This document shows positions 1 to 7,976 of a stretch of DNA of 16,437 nucleotides, in pieces. The stretch comes from QHWT01 sp046726015. GTDB taxonomy: Bacteria; Acidobacteriota; Vicinamibacteria; Vicinamibacterales; 2-12-FULL-66-21. Under the pieces are notes generated by a model, which had not been told where the DNA came from, searched no databases, and saw nothing but the letters and a program-made list of their open reading frames with translations. How positions within the stretch are numbered: position 1 is the stretch's first letter; each line of letters starts with the position of its first letter. The stretch is from positions 1 to 16,437 of the forward strand of contig JBKOZS010000020.1 of NCBI GenBank assembly GCA_046726015.1. Direction: 5' to 3'. A program made the translations under genes and the position numbers.

Positions 1-2
1 GG

Positions 3-1163
3 CGTCACCGGAATCGCACGCCTCGCGAAACGTCGAGCATCGAGGCATACCGTGCCTTTACGGAGGGGCGCGTGCTGCTCGAGACGCTTGACGCGACGGC
101 AATACCGCTGGCAATCACCCACTTCGAACGCGCGATTGCGATCGATGAGCGATACCCGCAGGCGCATGTCGGCCTGGCCAACGCGCGGTTCTTTCAATAC
201 GAGCTGTCTCGCGCGCAGAACCATCCCGAGGGCTCGCTCCTGGCGACCGCGATCGCTCACGTACGGCGCGCGATCGAGATCGATCGTGATCTCGCCGAGT
301 CGCACGCGACGCTGTCGTTCCTGCTCGTGAGCGGCGGACGTTCTGCGGAAGCCAAGGAAGCCGCGCGCCGGGCGGTCCGGCTCGAACCGTCATACTGGGC
401 CCACCACTTTCGGCTGGGACATGCGACGTGGGGTGACGAGCGCCTCGGCGCCCTCGGACGCTCGCTCGAGCTCTACCCGCAGTTTCCGTTCGCGCATTTC
501 GAGATCGCGATGGTGCACATTGCTCGCGCAGCCCTCGAACGCGCCGGGTCCGTGCTGCGTGAAGGGGCAGTCGTGCAGGACCAGCAGGCGGATCGCCGTC
601 AACGGTACCCGGCGAAGGGTCTGCACTGGCTCCTTGGTCTCGTACGGCTGGCTGCCGGCGACGTGCAGGAAGCAGCCCGGGAGTTCGATCGTGAAATCGG
701 CAGCGCTGGCGGCCAGTTGTATGCGGCGGAGTTCAAGATGAACGCGTGCGACGGCGCGGGCTTCGCGCTGTTACGGGCGCGACGCACGGACCAAGCGGCT
801 GACATGTTCAAGCGTGCACTCGAACATTTTCCCGATCATGCGCGATCGCTCCTCGGGCTTGCCAGCGCGCTGCGCGAAGGCGGCGATGCTGCCGGCGCGA
901 GCGCGGCGCTCGAGCGTGCGGGCGCGGCGATTGACGCGCTGCGCCTCGGCGGCCGTGCCGGTGAGGCGAAGTTGTCCGAAGCCTCCGCCCACGCTGTTGC
1001 CGGTCGCGAGGATGCTGCCGTCGAAACGCTGCATCGGCTACTCGACGAGGCAGAACTGCCGTTCACGGGTTGGACGATTCCGATCGAGCCGCTGCTCGAG
1101 CCACTGCGCCGCCACGCCGGCTTCGCTGCTGTACTCAAAAAACTTCAGGACCGCGCCTCCTGA
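3..1163 (+). CDS. TPR-repeat protein, 5' end outside the window
   Basis: The frame is open from the first complete codon at base 3 to a TGA at 1161-1163, so the gene enters from the left. A GTG at 72 is possible but the residues before it (about 15 codons ending AYRAFTEGR) already fit the family, so the true start is upstream. Tetratricopeptide-like helix pairs are visible, for example AITHFERAIAIDERYPQAHVGLA, AIAHVRRAIEIDRDLAESHATL and AKEAARRAVRLEPSYWAHH in the first third, with a further set near ALEHFPDHARSLLGLASAL. No catalytic motif, signal peptide or membrane helix is seen in this part. Such C-terminal TPR blocks are often found on CadC-like winged-helix regulators, adenylate cyclases or Ser/Thr kinases in Acidobacteriota; which head this one has cannot be told here. 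Its last 19 bases overlap the 3' end of the convergent kinase gene. Confidence 0.85.
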   Translation, partial: RHRNRTPRETSSIEAYRAFTEGRVLLETLDATAIPLAITHFERAIAIDERYPQAHVGLANARFFQYELSRAQNHPEGSLLATAIAHVRRAIEIDRDLAESHATLSFLLVSGGRSAEAKEAARRAVRLEPSYWAHHFRLGHATWGDERLGALGRSLELYPQFPFAHFEIAMVHIARAALERAGSVLREGAVVQDQQADRRQRYPAKGLHWLLGLVRLAAGDVQEAAREFDREIGSAGGQLYAAEFKMNACDGAGFALLRARRTDQAADMFKRALEHFPDHARSLLGLASALREGGDAAGASAALERAGAAIDALRLGGRAGEAKLSEASAHAVAGREDAAVETLHRLLDEAELPFTGWTIPIEPLLEPLRRHAGFAAVLKKLQDRAS

Positions 1164-2560
1164 ACGACCGGTTCCTGGTCGTTCGCCCCGATCCTGGCGC
1201 GTGGCAGCCGGACGACGAACGATGAGCCCTTGTCGGGACCTTCGCTTGACACGGTAATCGTGCCGCCGTGCAGTTCGACAATGTGTTTCGCGATCGAGAG
1301 GCCCAGGCCCAGGCCTCCCTCCGTGCCCTGAACACGAGGGCCCGTCTGCCGGAATGGTTCGAAGATTTGGGACAACGCGTCGTGGCTGATCCCGCGCCCC
1401 GTATCTCGCACGGCAATCGCGATCGCGTCACCCTCTCGCTCCACTGACACATCGACGCGTCCTCCTTCAGGAGTGAACTTGATCGCGTTGGAGACCAGGT
1501 TGATGATGACCTGCGCGAGACGATCGTAGTCGCCGTTCACGACGGCGTCTGAAGCGATGAGGTGCTCCGCCAGGTCGACCCCTTTCGATGCAGCGCTCGG
1601 CCGAACGGTTTCCAGCACTGAAGAGACGAGCGTGCCGACTGAGGTCGGCGCCAGGTTCAGCTCGAGCTTGCCGCGCGACGCTCGAGAGGCGTCCAGCAGA
1701 TCCTCGATCATCCGCTGCAGCGCGCGTGTGTTCCGCTCAACGGTGTCCACCGCTCGCGCCCGCAGCGTCTCATCGCCGGCCTGCCGCAGGATTTGCAGCC
1801 AGCCCACCACTGCATGAAGCGGGTTCCGCAATTCGTGCGAGAGGGTGGCGAGGAAGTCGTCTTTCAACCGGTTGGCACTCTCTGCCTGGCTGCGCGCCTC
1901 CTGCGCGCGCTGAAGGAGCACGGCGCGCTCTTCCGCGAGGCGGCTGCGCTGTCCCAGATCGCGGCGCAGCAGCACCAGGCACGCGAGCACCGCAGTCAAG
2001 GCAATGCCACTGGCAAACGCCGCGGTCGCGAATGCGGTGCGGCGCGATTCCGCCGACCCGAGCGTCGCGGCATTCAGGCGCGCCTGCTCTTCGGATCGCA
2101 GCGCATCGACGAGCGCGCGGATCCGATCCATCTGCTCCTTGCCGCGCCCACGCCCGACGATGGTGTCCGCGGCCGTCAGCCGGCCTTGACCCCGGAGCGA
2201 AATCGTCTGTTCCATTTCGGCGAGACTCGCCGCGACAAGCTGATCGAGCGCATCGAGATCGGCCTCCGCGGAATCCGGCCACATCTGCCGCAGATCGCGG
2301 AGGTCGGTCTCAATCGCCTTCCTGGCGTCCTGGTAGGGTGCCAGGTACCCCTCGTCACCTGTGATCAGGAAGCCACGCTGACCGGTCTCCGCATCCGTGA
2401 CCGCCGCCATCGTGCGCTCCAGCGCATTGAGGCGGATGTAGCTTCCCGCAATCGTCCGCTCCTGGAAAAGAAGCGCGTTAATGTTCCTGTACGCGAGTGT
2501 CGCGTCCACGACGAGTGCGGCTATGACGACGCCGATGAGCAGGCGTAATGAAACACTCAC
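1145..2560 (-). CDS. CHASE3-type membrane sensor histidine kinase
   Basis: Orphan sensor kinase of 471 residues. From the GTG at 2560 it has an N-terminal membrane helix (about 4-22), an extracytoplasmic CHASE3-like helical domain containing the DAETGQRGFLITGDEGYLAPY signature (about 55-76), a second membrane helix (about 178-198), a coiled linker, then the dimerisation domain with SHELRNP (phospho-acceptor His242). The ATPase domain shows the N box NLVSNAIKF (about 354-362), G1 DTGRGI (386-391), F box FEPF (400-403) and G2 GLGLGLS (416-422). There is no receiver domain and no response regulator adjacent, so its partner is elsewhere. The GTG overlaps the TGA of the upstream beta-lactamase as GTGA and has GGAG nine bases ahead, which favours it over a GTG at 2575 that lacks a spaced SD. 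Translation is probably coupled to the beta-lactamase. The family is clear; the signal sensed is unknown. Confidence 0.9.
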   Translation of the reverse strand: MSVSLRLLIGVVIAALVVDATLAYRNINALLFQERTIAGSYIRLNALERTMAAVTDAETGQRGFLITGDEGYLAPYQDARKAIETDLRDLRQMWPDSAEADLDALDQLVAASLAEMEQTISLRGQGRLTAADTIVGRGRGKEQMDRIRALVDALRSEEQARLNAATLGSAESRRTAFATAAFASGIALTAVLACLVLLRRDLGQRSRLAEERAVLLQRAQEARSQAESANRLKDDFLATLSHELRNPLHAVVGWLQILRQAGDETLRARAVDTVERNTRALQRMIEDLLDASRASRGKLELNLAPTSVGTLVSSVLETVRPSAASKGVDLAEHLIASDAVVNGDYDRLAQVIINLVSNAIKFTPEGGRVDVSVEREGDAIAIAVRDTGRGISHDALSQIFEPFRQTGPRVQGTEGGLGLGLSIAKHIVELHGGTITVSSEGPDKGSSFVVRLPRARIGANDQEPVVQEARS

Positions 2561-3429
2561 CGGGCCGCGCTCCACACCTCGCGGGATATCGCAGCGATCA
2601 CTGCCGCGCTGTCCTTCTGCTCCTGTATCCCGCGCACCAGGACGACGAGCACGTAAGGCCGCTCGCCATAGACGATCGCGGCATCGTGGTGGATCTTCGT
2701 GATGGTGCCGGTCTTGTGGGCGACGCGTGTGCCGGAAGGAAGACCAGCCGGGATCGCGTCATTGAATTTCTGTCGTGAGAGCATCGCGATCATCTCGGCA
2801 TCGGCTTTCGCGTTGACGGCCTGGCCATTCGCGAGTTTCTCCAGCAACGTCAGTAAACCGCGAGCTGTCGTCGTGTTGTTGAGTCCTTTCTCGAACGCTT
2901 TGCCATCCTCGACACCGCGCAAGACCTGCATGCCGTCCGCGCCGAACCGCTTCACGGTGCTCCGGATGTTCTCGACACCGAGACGCTCGATCAGCAGATT
3001 CGCCGCGAAATTGCTGCTGACGGTGATCATGGCTTCGCAAAGCTGCCGCAGCGTCAGCGTGCCGCCGGCGGCTTTGTAGACGTCGCTATCCGAATCGTCG
3101 CTGACGTCGAGCTGGTAGACGCTGCCATCGACAATGCTATGGAATTCGTTGCGGATGGCCAGCGGTTCGTCGAGAGACCGTGTGCCCGCCTCGACCTGCC
3201 GGAACAGCTCGATCATGACCGGCACCTTCATCGTGCTGGCGGCATGGAACATCTTGTCGGGCTCGATCAGGAGCTCGTCGCGTCCGTCGACCGTGCGAAA
3301 GGCGACCGCAACTTCCGCGCCGCTTGCTTTGACGAGCGACAGCACACGTTCGCGCAGGCCGGTTGCGTCCGCAGCGGATTGCGCGGCCAGCGCCGACGCA
3401 CACATCACCCCGAGAAGCGCCCAAGGCAT
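2557..3429 (-). CDS. secreted class A beta-lactamase (serine hydrolase)
   Basis: A 290-residue serine beta-lactamase family protein. The N-terminus MPWALLGVMCASALAAQSA looks like a Sec signal peptide, so it should act in the periplasm, opening beta-lactam rings by an acyl-enzyme mechanism. Class A landmarks in order: S65-T-M-K68 (the SxxK nucleophile), S138-S-N140 (the SDN loop, with Ser in place of Asp), E180-K-G-L-N184 (the ExxLN omega-loop glutamate) and K239-T-G (KTG). The length is typical. The ATG at 3429 is chosen over a TTG at 3438, because that TTG lies inside the predicted -10 box and would not be transcribed. It is the first gene of a two-gene minus-strand unit with the CHASE3 kinase. 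All catalytic residues are present, so activity is plausible; the substrate range cannot be read from sequence. A non-resistance penicillin-interacting hydrolase is the main alternative. Confidence 0.92.
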   Translation of the reverse strand: MPWALLGVMCASALAAQSAADATGLRERVLSLVKASGAEVAVAFRTVDGRDELLIEPDKMFHAASTMKVPVMIELFRQVEAGTRSLDEPLAIRNEFHSIVDGSVYQLDVSDDSDSDVYKAAGGTLTLRQLCEAMITVSSNFAANLLIERLGVENIRSTVKRFGADGMQVLRGVEDGKAFEKGLNNTTTARGLLTLLEKLANGQAVNAKADAEMIAMLSRQKFNDAIPAGLPSGTRVAHKTGTITKIHHDAAIVYGERPYVLVVLVRGIQEQKDSAAVIAAISREVWSAAR

Positions 3430-3437
3430 ATGCCTCA

Positions 3438-3466
3438 ATCTTATGGCGCGCCCCTATATCCTTCAA
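3438..3466 (-). promoter_or_regulatory. candidate sigma70-type promoter of the beta-lactamase unit
   Basis: Read on the minus strand: -35 TTGAAG (3466-3461), a 17-base spacer, and -10 TAAGAT (3443-3438). Each hexamer matches four of six consensus bases and the spacing is ideal. A start about seven bases past the -10 would fall at 3430-3431, one or two bases before the ATG at 3429, so the mRNA would be leaderless or nearly so. Confidence 0.5.
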
Positions 3467-3470
3467 TTCG

Positions 3471-3500
3471 GACCACGGATTGACACGGATTCACACGGAT
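3471..3500. repeat. three tandem 10-bp units ending in CACGGAT
   Basis: Three consecutive decamers (3471-3480, 3481-3490, 3491-3500) each end in CACGGAT. The array sits between the -35 box of the beta-lactamase promoter and the ATG of the divergent oxidase gene (18 bases from it). A 10-bp period puts each unit on one face of the helix. From general knowledge, very similar CACGGAT strings recur in spacers of several phyla, so it may be a dispersed spacer repeat and not an operator. Confidence 0.7.
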
Positions 3501-3518
3501 GGGATCTGGAAGGAACGA

Positions 3519-4847
3519 ATGAACGATCTCGCAGGAACGCCCGTCATCGTGGCGGGGGCCGGCCTTGCCGGCCTGTCGGCCGCCCGCGCGCTCTAGGCGC
3601 GCGGCGCCTCCGTAACGGACGTCGAGGCACGCGATCGTGTTGGCGGACGCGTGTGGACGCTGCGGGAGGGTTTTGCCCATCGGCAGCATGCCGAGGCGGG
3701 CGCGGATTTGATCGAGGAAGAGCAGGAGCACGTCACCGACCTCGCGCGTCACCTTGGCCTGCGCCCGGTTCGGATCCTGCGCCAGAAATTCGGCTACTAC
3801 GGTCCCGATGCGCGCCGCGTCCGTCGCATCCAGAGTGGCCCTGGCGCGTTTGGCACGCTGCCGAAGAAGCTGACGCGTGAGATCGAGGACTTCCAGCTCG
3901 CCGAGGAGCGGTGGGACAGTGCCGTTGCCGCGAAATTGGCGAGGCGGTCGGTAGCCGAGTGGCTCGATGACATCCGCGCACCATCGAACCTGCGGGCAGG
4001 CGTTCGCGCGTTCCGCGGGTTCTTTCTTGCCGATCCGGAAGATCTTTCATTGCTCGCGATCGTCGAGCAGTTCGCGAGCGGCGAATTCCCGGGCCAGGGA
4101 ACGATTTATCGCATCGCTGACGGCAACGATCACCTGGCGACGCGTGCCGCGAAGCGGCTCGGCGGGCCGCTGCTGCTGAACACGATCGTGCGCCGGATCA
4201 CGCAGCGGGACTCGGGCGTGGTCATGACCGTTGCAACCGGCAACCGAACGTCAGAATTATCCGCGGCGTTCGTCGTGTGCGCCTTGCCTGCGTCGACAGC
4301 TCGGGACGTCATCTTCGATCCACCGCTGCCGCAACCACAGCACGAGGCCATCGCGCGGCTTCGCTATGGCTGTGCGACGCGACTCCTCCTGCAGTTCGAT
4401 CGACGATTCTGGAAAGTGCGCGGGCGCCCGGTGGCGTTTGGCACCGACCTGCCGGTCGGCGCGGTCTGGGACGGCAACGAACAGCAACGAGGACCCGCGG
4501 CAATCCTGAGTTTCCTCGCCGGTGGACAGGCGTCGAGGGCGCTTCAGGATCTGTTGCGCAGCGGACCCGGCGGTGTGCTCAAGCAGATCGCGTGGCTTGG
4601 CCGGCCGTCGAACCTGCTGACGACCCGCACGATCGCCTGGGACGAGGACCCATGGGTGCGCGGTGGCTACGCGTATTTCGACCCCACCTACGATCCACTG
4701 TGGCGCGCGTGGCTCTCACGGCCTGCCGGCCGCATTGTTTTTGCCGGCGAGCACACCAGCATCCAGTGGCAGGGCTACATGAATGGGGCGATCGAAACCG
4801 GCCTTCGCGCGGCGGCCGAGATCGCTGCGCTGGCCTCGCGGATGTAG
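3519..4847 (+). pseudogene. flavin monoamine oxidase family gene with in-frame TAG at codon 26
   Basis: FAD-dependent amine oxidase fold, 442 codons if the internal stop is ignored. ATG at 3519 has GGAAGGA (3508-3514) ahead. Codons 1-25 hold the Rossmann dinucleotide motif GAGLAG (residues 13-18), then TAG at 3594-3596, then the same frame continues with the second FAD motif EARDRVGGRVW (36-46), a middle substrate/FAD region, and the C-terminal FAD motif FAGEHTS (about 408-414) followed by GYMNGAIETGLRAA, ending in TAG at 4845-4847. The family commonly has Glu or Ala at this site, so GAG to TAG, a single change, explains the lesion. Restart at the GTG at 3651 would lose the GxGxxG motif, so no functional flavoenzyme is expected without suppression. 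The rest of the gene shows no further damage, so the lesion is recent or is a sequencing error. Confidence 0.85.
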
Positions 4848-4897
4848 CAGGCTGCTGAAATGAGCGGGACCGCCCTCGACAATCGCGGCGTGTCTTT

Positions 4898-5416
4898 TTA
4901 GGCCGACGTCACCACCGGCTGCGACTCGGGAAGGGTGACCAGCCCCTCCCAGGTCTCGGGGTCCTGCGACACGAGCGTGCCCAAATACAACGCGACGTCA
5001 GGGGCGGGATACTTCGACGCAAGCGCGGTGGCCGCCTGCTTCAGTTTCGCCGCATCGGGCTTGGGAATCGTCTCCTCCGCAATCAACCCGTCCTGATGCG
5101 GGATCTCGAGCAGATCGAGGAACGCCGCCATCATCGCGCGCTGGCGCGCGAGATGGTAATTGACGAGCGCGCGCGCGGCAATCGAATCCGACACGTTGGG
5201 CAGGCCTGCGAGGTAGCGCGCCTTCCGATCGTCCGGCAGCGAGAGGACGCTGCGCGGCCGGAACTTCATGTGTGTCGCGATGGACCCGATCGCTTCGAGT
5301 TGCTGATCGGCCGAGTGCTCGTCGGCCCAGAAAAGCGTGGCCGCGTCGATGCGCTGCTCGAGCGGCAGGCGCCGCCACAGCTTCGACGGACGGAACTGGG
5401 ATAAATCCTGATCCAT
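4898..5416 (-). CDS. hypothetical protein, 172 aa
   Basis: I do not recognise a named domain. The protein is 172 residues, largely helical by composition, with no signal peptide, membrane helix or Cys/His metal cluster. It opens MDQDLSQFRPSKLWRRLP, has a WADEHSADQQLEAIGSI stretch, an FRPRSVLSLPDDRKARYLAGLP stretch, and an Ala-rich C-terminal half ending TWEGLVTLPES. Codon use is regular and the frame is uninterrupted. The ATG at 5416 is supported by a TAAGAT -10-like box six bases upstream, which would give a leaderless mRNA; no SD is seen. It converges on the broken oxidase gene (50-bp gap) and diverges from the permease gene (118-bp gap). It resembles conserved hypothetical proteins of Acidobacteriota that I recall without a function. 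Confidence 0.75.
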   Translation of the reverse strand: MDQDLSQFRPSKLWRRLPLEQRIDAATLFWADEHSADQQLEAIGSIATHMKFRPRSVLSLPDDRKARYLAGLPNVSDSIAARALVNYHLARQRAMMAAFLDLLEIPHQDGLIAEETIPKPDAAKLKQAATALASKYPAPDVALYLGTLVSQDPETWEGLVTLPESQPVVTSA

Positions 5417-5422
5417 CTGGCC

Positions 5423-5428
5423 ATCTTA
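5423..5428 (-). promoter_or_regulatory. candidate -10 box (TAAGAT) of the 172-aa gene
   Basis: On the minus strand TAAGAT ends six bases before the ATG at 5416. No good -35 hexamer is seen 16-18 bases further up. The spacing implies transcription beginning at or beside the start codon. The same hexamer occurs in the beta-lactamase promoter. Confidence 0.35.
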
Positions 5429-5534
5429 ACGTAGGATTCTGCCGCGTTGCGCCCCAACGATCGAGGTCGCAGTGCCGTCTAAGAGTGCGGTTCACATTGC
5501 CGATCGTGATCGAACGGACCGCAAGAGAGGCGTT

Positions 5535-7976
5535 ATGGACAGTTTCCTCCAGGATCTGAGGTTCGGCGCGCGAACCCTGCTGCGGAACCCGGGCTTCGCG
5601 ACCGTCGCGATTCTCACGCTTGCGCTCGGGGTCGGCGTGAACGCCGCCATTTTCAGCGTCGTGAATGCCGTGCTTCTCAAGCCGCTGCCGTGGAGCGAGC
5701 CCGATCGCGCCGTCATGATCTGGAGCCGCTGGACGGCCTTCGACAAGACGTGGGTGTCTGACGGCGAGGTCAACGATTATCGTCGCCGCGCGTCGACGCT
5801 GGCCGAAGTCGCCGCATGGGACGACTCGCAGGTGAACCTTACCGGGGACGGCGAGCCCGAACGCGTGCCGGCCGGTAGCGTGACGGCAAACCTGTTCTCG
5901 GTGCTTGGCGTCACGCCGCAATACGGCCGCACGTTCACGGCCGCTGAGGACGTGCCGAACGGGCCACGCCTCGTCCTGCTCGGGCACGGACTGTGGCAAC
6001 GGCGGTACGCCGGCGAGCCCGGAATCATCGGCCGGTCGATTCAGGTCAACGGCAATGCCTACCAGGTCATCGGCATCATGCCGCGCGACTTCGTCCTGCC
6101 AACCGATTTTCAGAATCCCAATCCCACCATGCTCTGGATTCCTCAGCAGTGGAATCGTGCGAGCACCGATCACGGGAACCACGGGTACTACGCGGCGGCG
6201 CGACTGAAACCGGGGGCAACAGTCCCGCAGGCGCGCGACGAGCTCCACCGCATCGCCCAGGCGATGACGAACGAGGGCCTGTATCCGCGTCAGATGCAGT
6301 TCGACACGGTCGTGCTCTCGCTGCGCGACGAGGTTGTCGGCGGTGTGCGGCGCGCGATATGGCTGTTGTTTGGCGCCGTCGGCTTTCTGCTGCTGATTGC
6401 GTGTGCGAACGTCGCGAACCTGCTGCTCGCGCGCGCCGAAGCGCGGCATCGTGAGATTGCCGTTCGCGCTGCGCTTGGTGCAGGACGCGCGCGTGTGATC
6501 CGTCAGCTGTTGACGGAAAGTCTCGTGCTGGCCGTCATCAGTGCCCTCGCGGGCCTCGCGCTGGCCACGGCCGGTGCGCGGCTGCTTGCCTGGTGGAACC
6601 CTGCAAATATTCCACGGGTGGCCAGCGTCACCATCGACACGCGCGTACTGCTGTTCACGATCGCCATCGCGCTCATGACCACGATCGTGTTCAGCCTGGC
6701 GCCGTCCGTGAGGCTGCTGCGCAGCGATCTCACGGAGTCAATGAAGGAAGGAGGGGCCAACGCGACGACCGGTTCAGGGCGCCAGCGGTTCCGTAACGCA
6801 CTTGTCGTCGTTGAGATGGCCTTGGCCGTCATCCTGCTCGTTGGCGCGGGCTTGATGCTCCGCAGCCTGTGGTCACTTCAGCGCATCGACCTTGGTTTCA
6901 ATCCCACCGGTGTGCTCACGATGCGAGTGTCGCTGCCGGAGGCGACGTACGGGAAGCCAGAGCAGGTTGTCGCGTTCTACTCGCGATTGATGGACGAGGT
7001 GCGCGCGCTTCCAGGCGTGGCGGCGGCCGGTGCGGCGCGGTCGCTGCCGCTCGGGTCGACGATTGGCGACTTCGGCCTCCGCGTCGACGGCTACGTGCCC
7101 CCTCCGGGGACGAATGCCAAGGGCGACTGGCAGATCGTCACGGATGGCTATCTCGAAGCGATGGGAGAGCAAGTCCTGCGCGGCCGGCCGATTACACGCG
7201 CCGATACGACCGACTCACAACTCGTGGCGCTCATCAACGAGGAGATGGCGCGGCGGTACTGGAGCGGCCGCGATCCCATCGGCGGCCGCCTGCGCATTGG
7301 CGGCAACATGTCCCGTCCCTGGGTCACCGTCGTGGGCATCGTCAAGGACGTGCACCATAACGGCGTGGCAGACGTGGTGAAGGAGAAGTTCTACGTGCCG
7401 CACACGCAATGGCACAAATCCACGGGGTTTCCGATCAGCGGGATGTCGTTGATCGTCCGTACAACCGGGAATCCGGTCGCGCTCGCGCCATCTGTGCGCA
7501 ATGTCATTCGCCAGCTCGATCCAAACCTGCCCGTTGCAGACGTCCGCCCGATGACCGCGGTCGTCGGTGCGGCGCTGTCCACGCCGCGGTTCACCAGCGT
7601 GCTGCTCTCGATGTTCGCCCTGCTCGCATTGACGTTGTCAGCGGTCGGCATCTACGGCGTGCTGTCGTATGTCGTGAGCCGTCGGACGCGGGAAATCGGG
7701 ATTCGCGTTGCGATTGGCGCCGATCGTTCTCGCGTGCTGCGCATGGTGCTGACCAACGGCCTGACGCTGGCGTTGACGGGGCTGGGGCTCGGCGTCATCG
7801 TGTCGTTGCCGATCGCGCGGCTGATGCAGGGGCTGCTGCATGGCGTGACACCCGCCGATCCCGCCACGTTCGTTGCGGTGGCTTTAGCGCTCGCGAGTGT
7901 CGCATTGCTGGCGAGCCTGGTGCCTGCGTTGCGCGCAACGAGAGTGGATCCAGTAATCGCGCTAAAATCGGAGTAG
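5535..7976 (+). CDS. MacB/FtsX-like ABC transporter permease, duplicated orphan (ADOP) type
   Basis: Inner-membrane permease of 813 residues built from two copies of the MacB periplasmic core plus FtsX unit. The start LQDLRFGARTLLRNPGFAT is the usual N-terminus of this family. Order: membrane helix about 21-45 (VAILTLALGVGVNAAIFSVV); first periplasmic core; FtsX helices starting at AIWLLFGAVGFLLLIACANV with the signature LLLARAEARHREIAVRAALG; second-unit helix from ALVVVEMALAVILLVGAGL; second core; final FtsX helices with SRRTREIGIRVAIGADRSRVL, ending VPALRATRVDPVIALKSE. ATG 5535 is preceded by AGAGAGG with a four-base gap; an upstream in-frame GTG at 5472 has no such support. No ABC ATPase gene is nearby, as is usual for this type. 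MacB-family proteins act as mechanotransmitters in efflux; the substrate here is unknown. The stop TAG abuts the start of the MFS gene. Confidence 0.93.
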   Translation: MDSFLQDLRFGARTLLRNPGFATVAILTLALGVGVNAAIFSVVNAVLLKPLPWSEPDRAVMIWSRWTAFDKTWVSDGEVNDYRRRASTLAEVAAWDDSQVNLTGDGEPERVPAGSVTANLFSVLGVTPQYGRTFTAAEDVPNGPRLVLLGHGLWQRRYAGEPGIIGRSIQVNGNAYQVIGIMPRDFVLPTDFQNPNPTMLWIPQQWNRASTDHGNHGYYAAARLKPGATVPQARDELHRIAQAMTNEGLYPRQMQFDTVVLSLRDEVVGGVRRAIWLLFGAVGFLLLIACANVANLLLARAEARHREIAVRAALGAGRARVIRQLLTESLVLAVISALAGLALATAGARLLAWWNPANIPRVASVTIDTRVLLFTIAIALMTTIVFSLAPSVRLLRSDLTESMKEGGANATTGSGRQRFRNALVVVEMALAVILLVGAGLMLRSLWSLQRIDLGFNPTGVLTMRVSLPEATYGKPEQVVAFYSRLMDEVRALPGVAAAGAARSLPLGSTIGDFGLRVDGYVPPPGTNAKGDWQIVTDGYLEAMGEQVLRGRPITRADTTDSQLVALINEEMARRYWSGRDPIGGRLRIGGNMSRPWVTVVGIVKDVHHNGVADVVKEKFYVPHTQWHKSTGFPISGMSLIVRTTGNPVALAPSVRNVIRQLDPNLPVADVRPMTAVVGAALSTPRFTSVLLSMFALLALTLSAVGIYGVLSYVVSRRTREIGIRVAIGADRSRVLRMVLTNGLTLALTGLGLGVIVSLPIARLMQGLLHGVTPADPATFVAVALALASVALLASLVPALRATRVDPVIALKSE

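Noticed and set aside
4998..6449. Long minus-strand frame of 483 codons across the permease start
   Set aside because: It crosses two well-supported genes in other frames and its Arg/Pro/His-rich translation is typical of antisense frames in GC-rich DNA.
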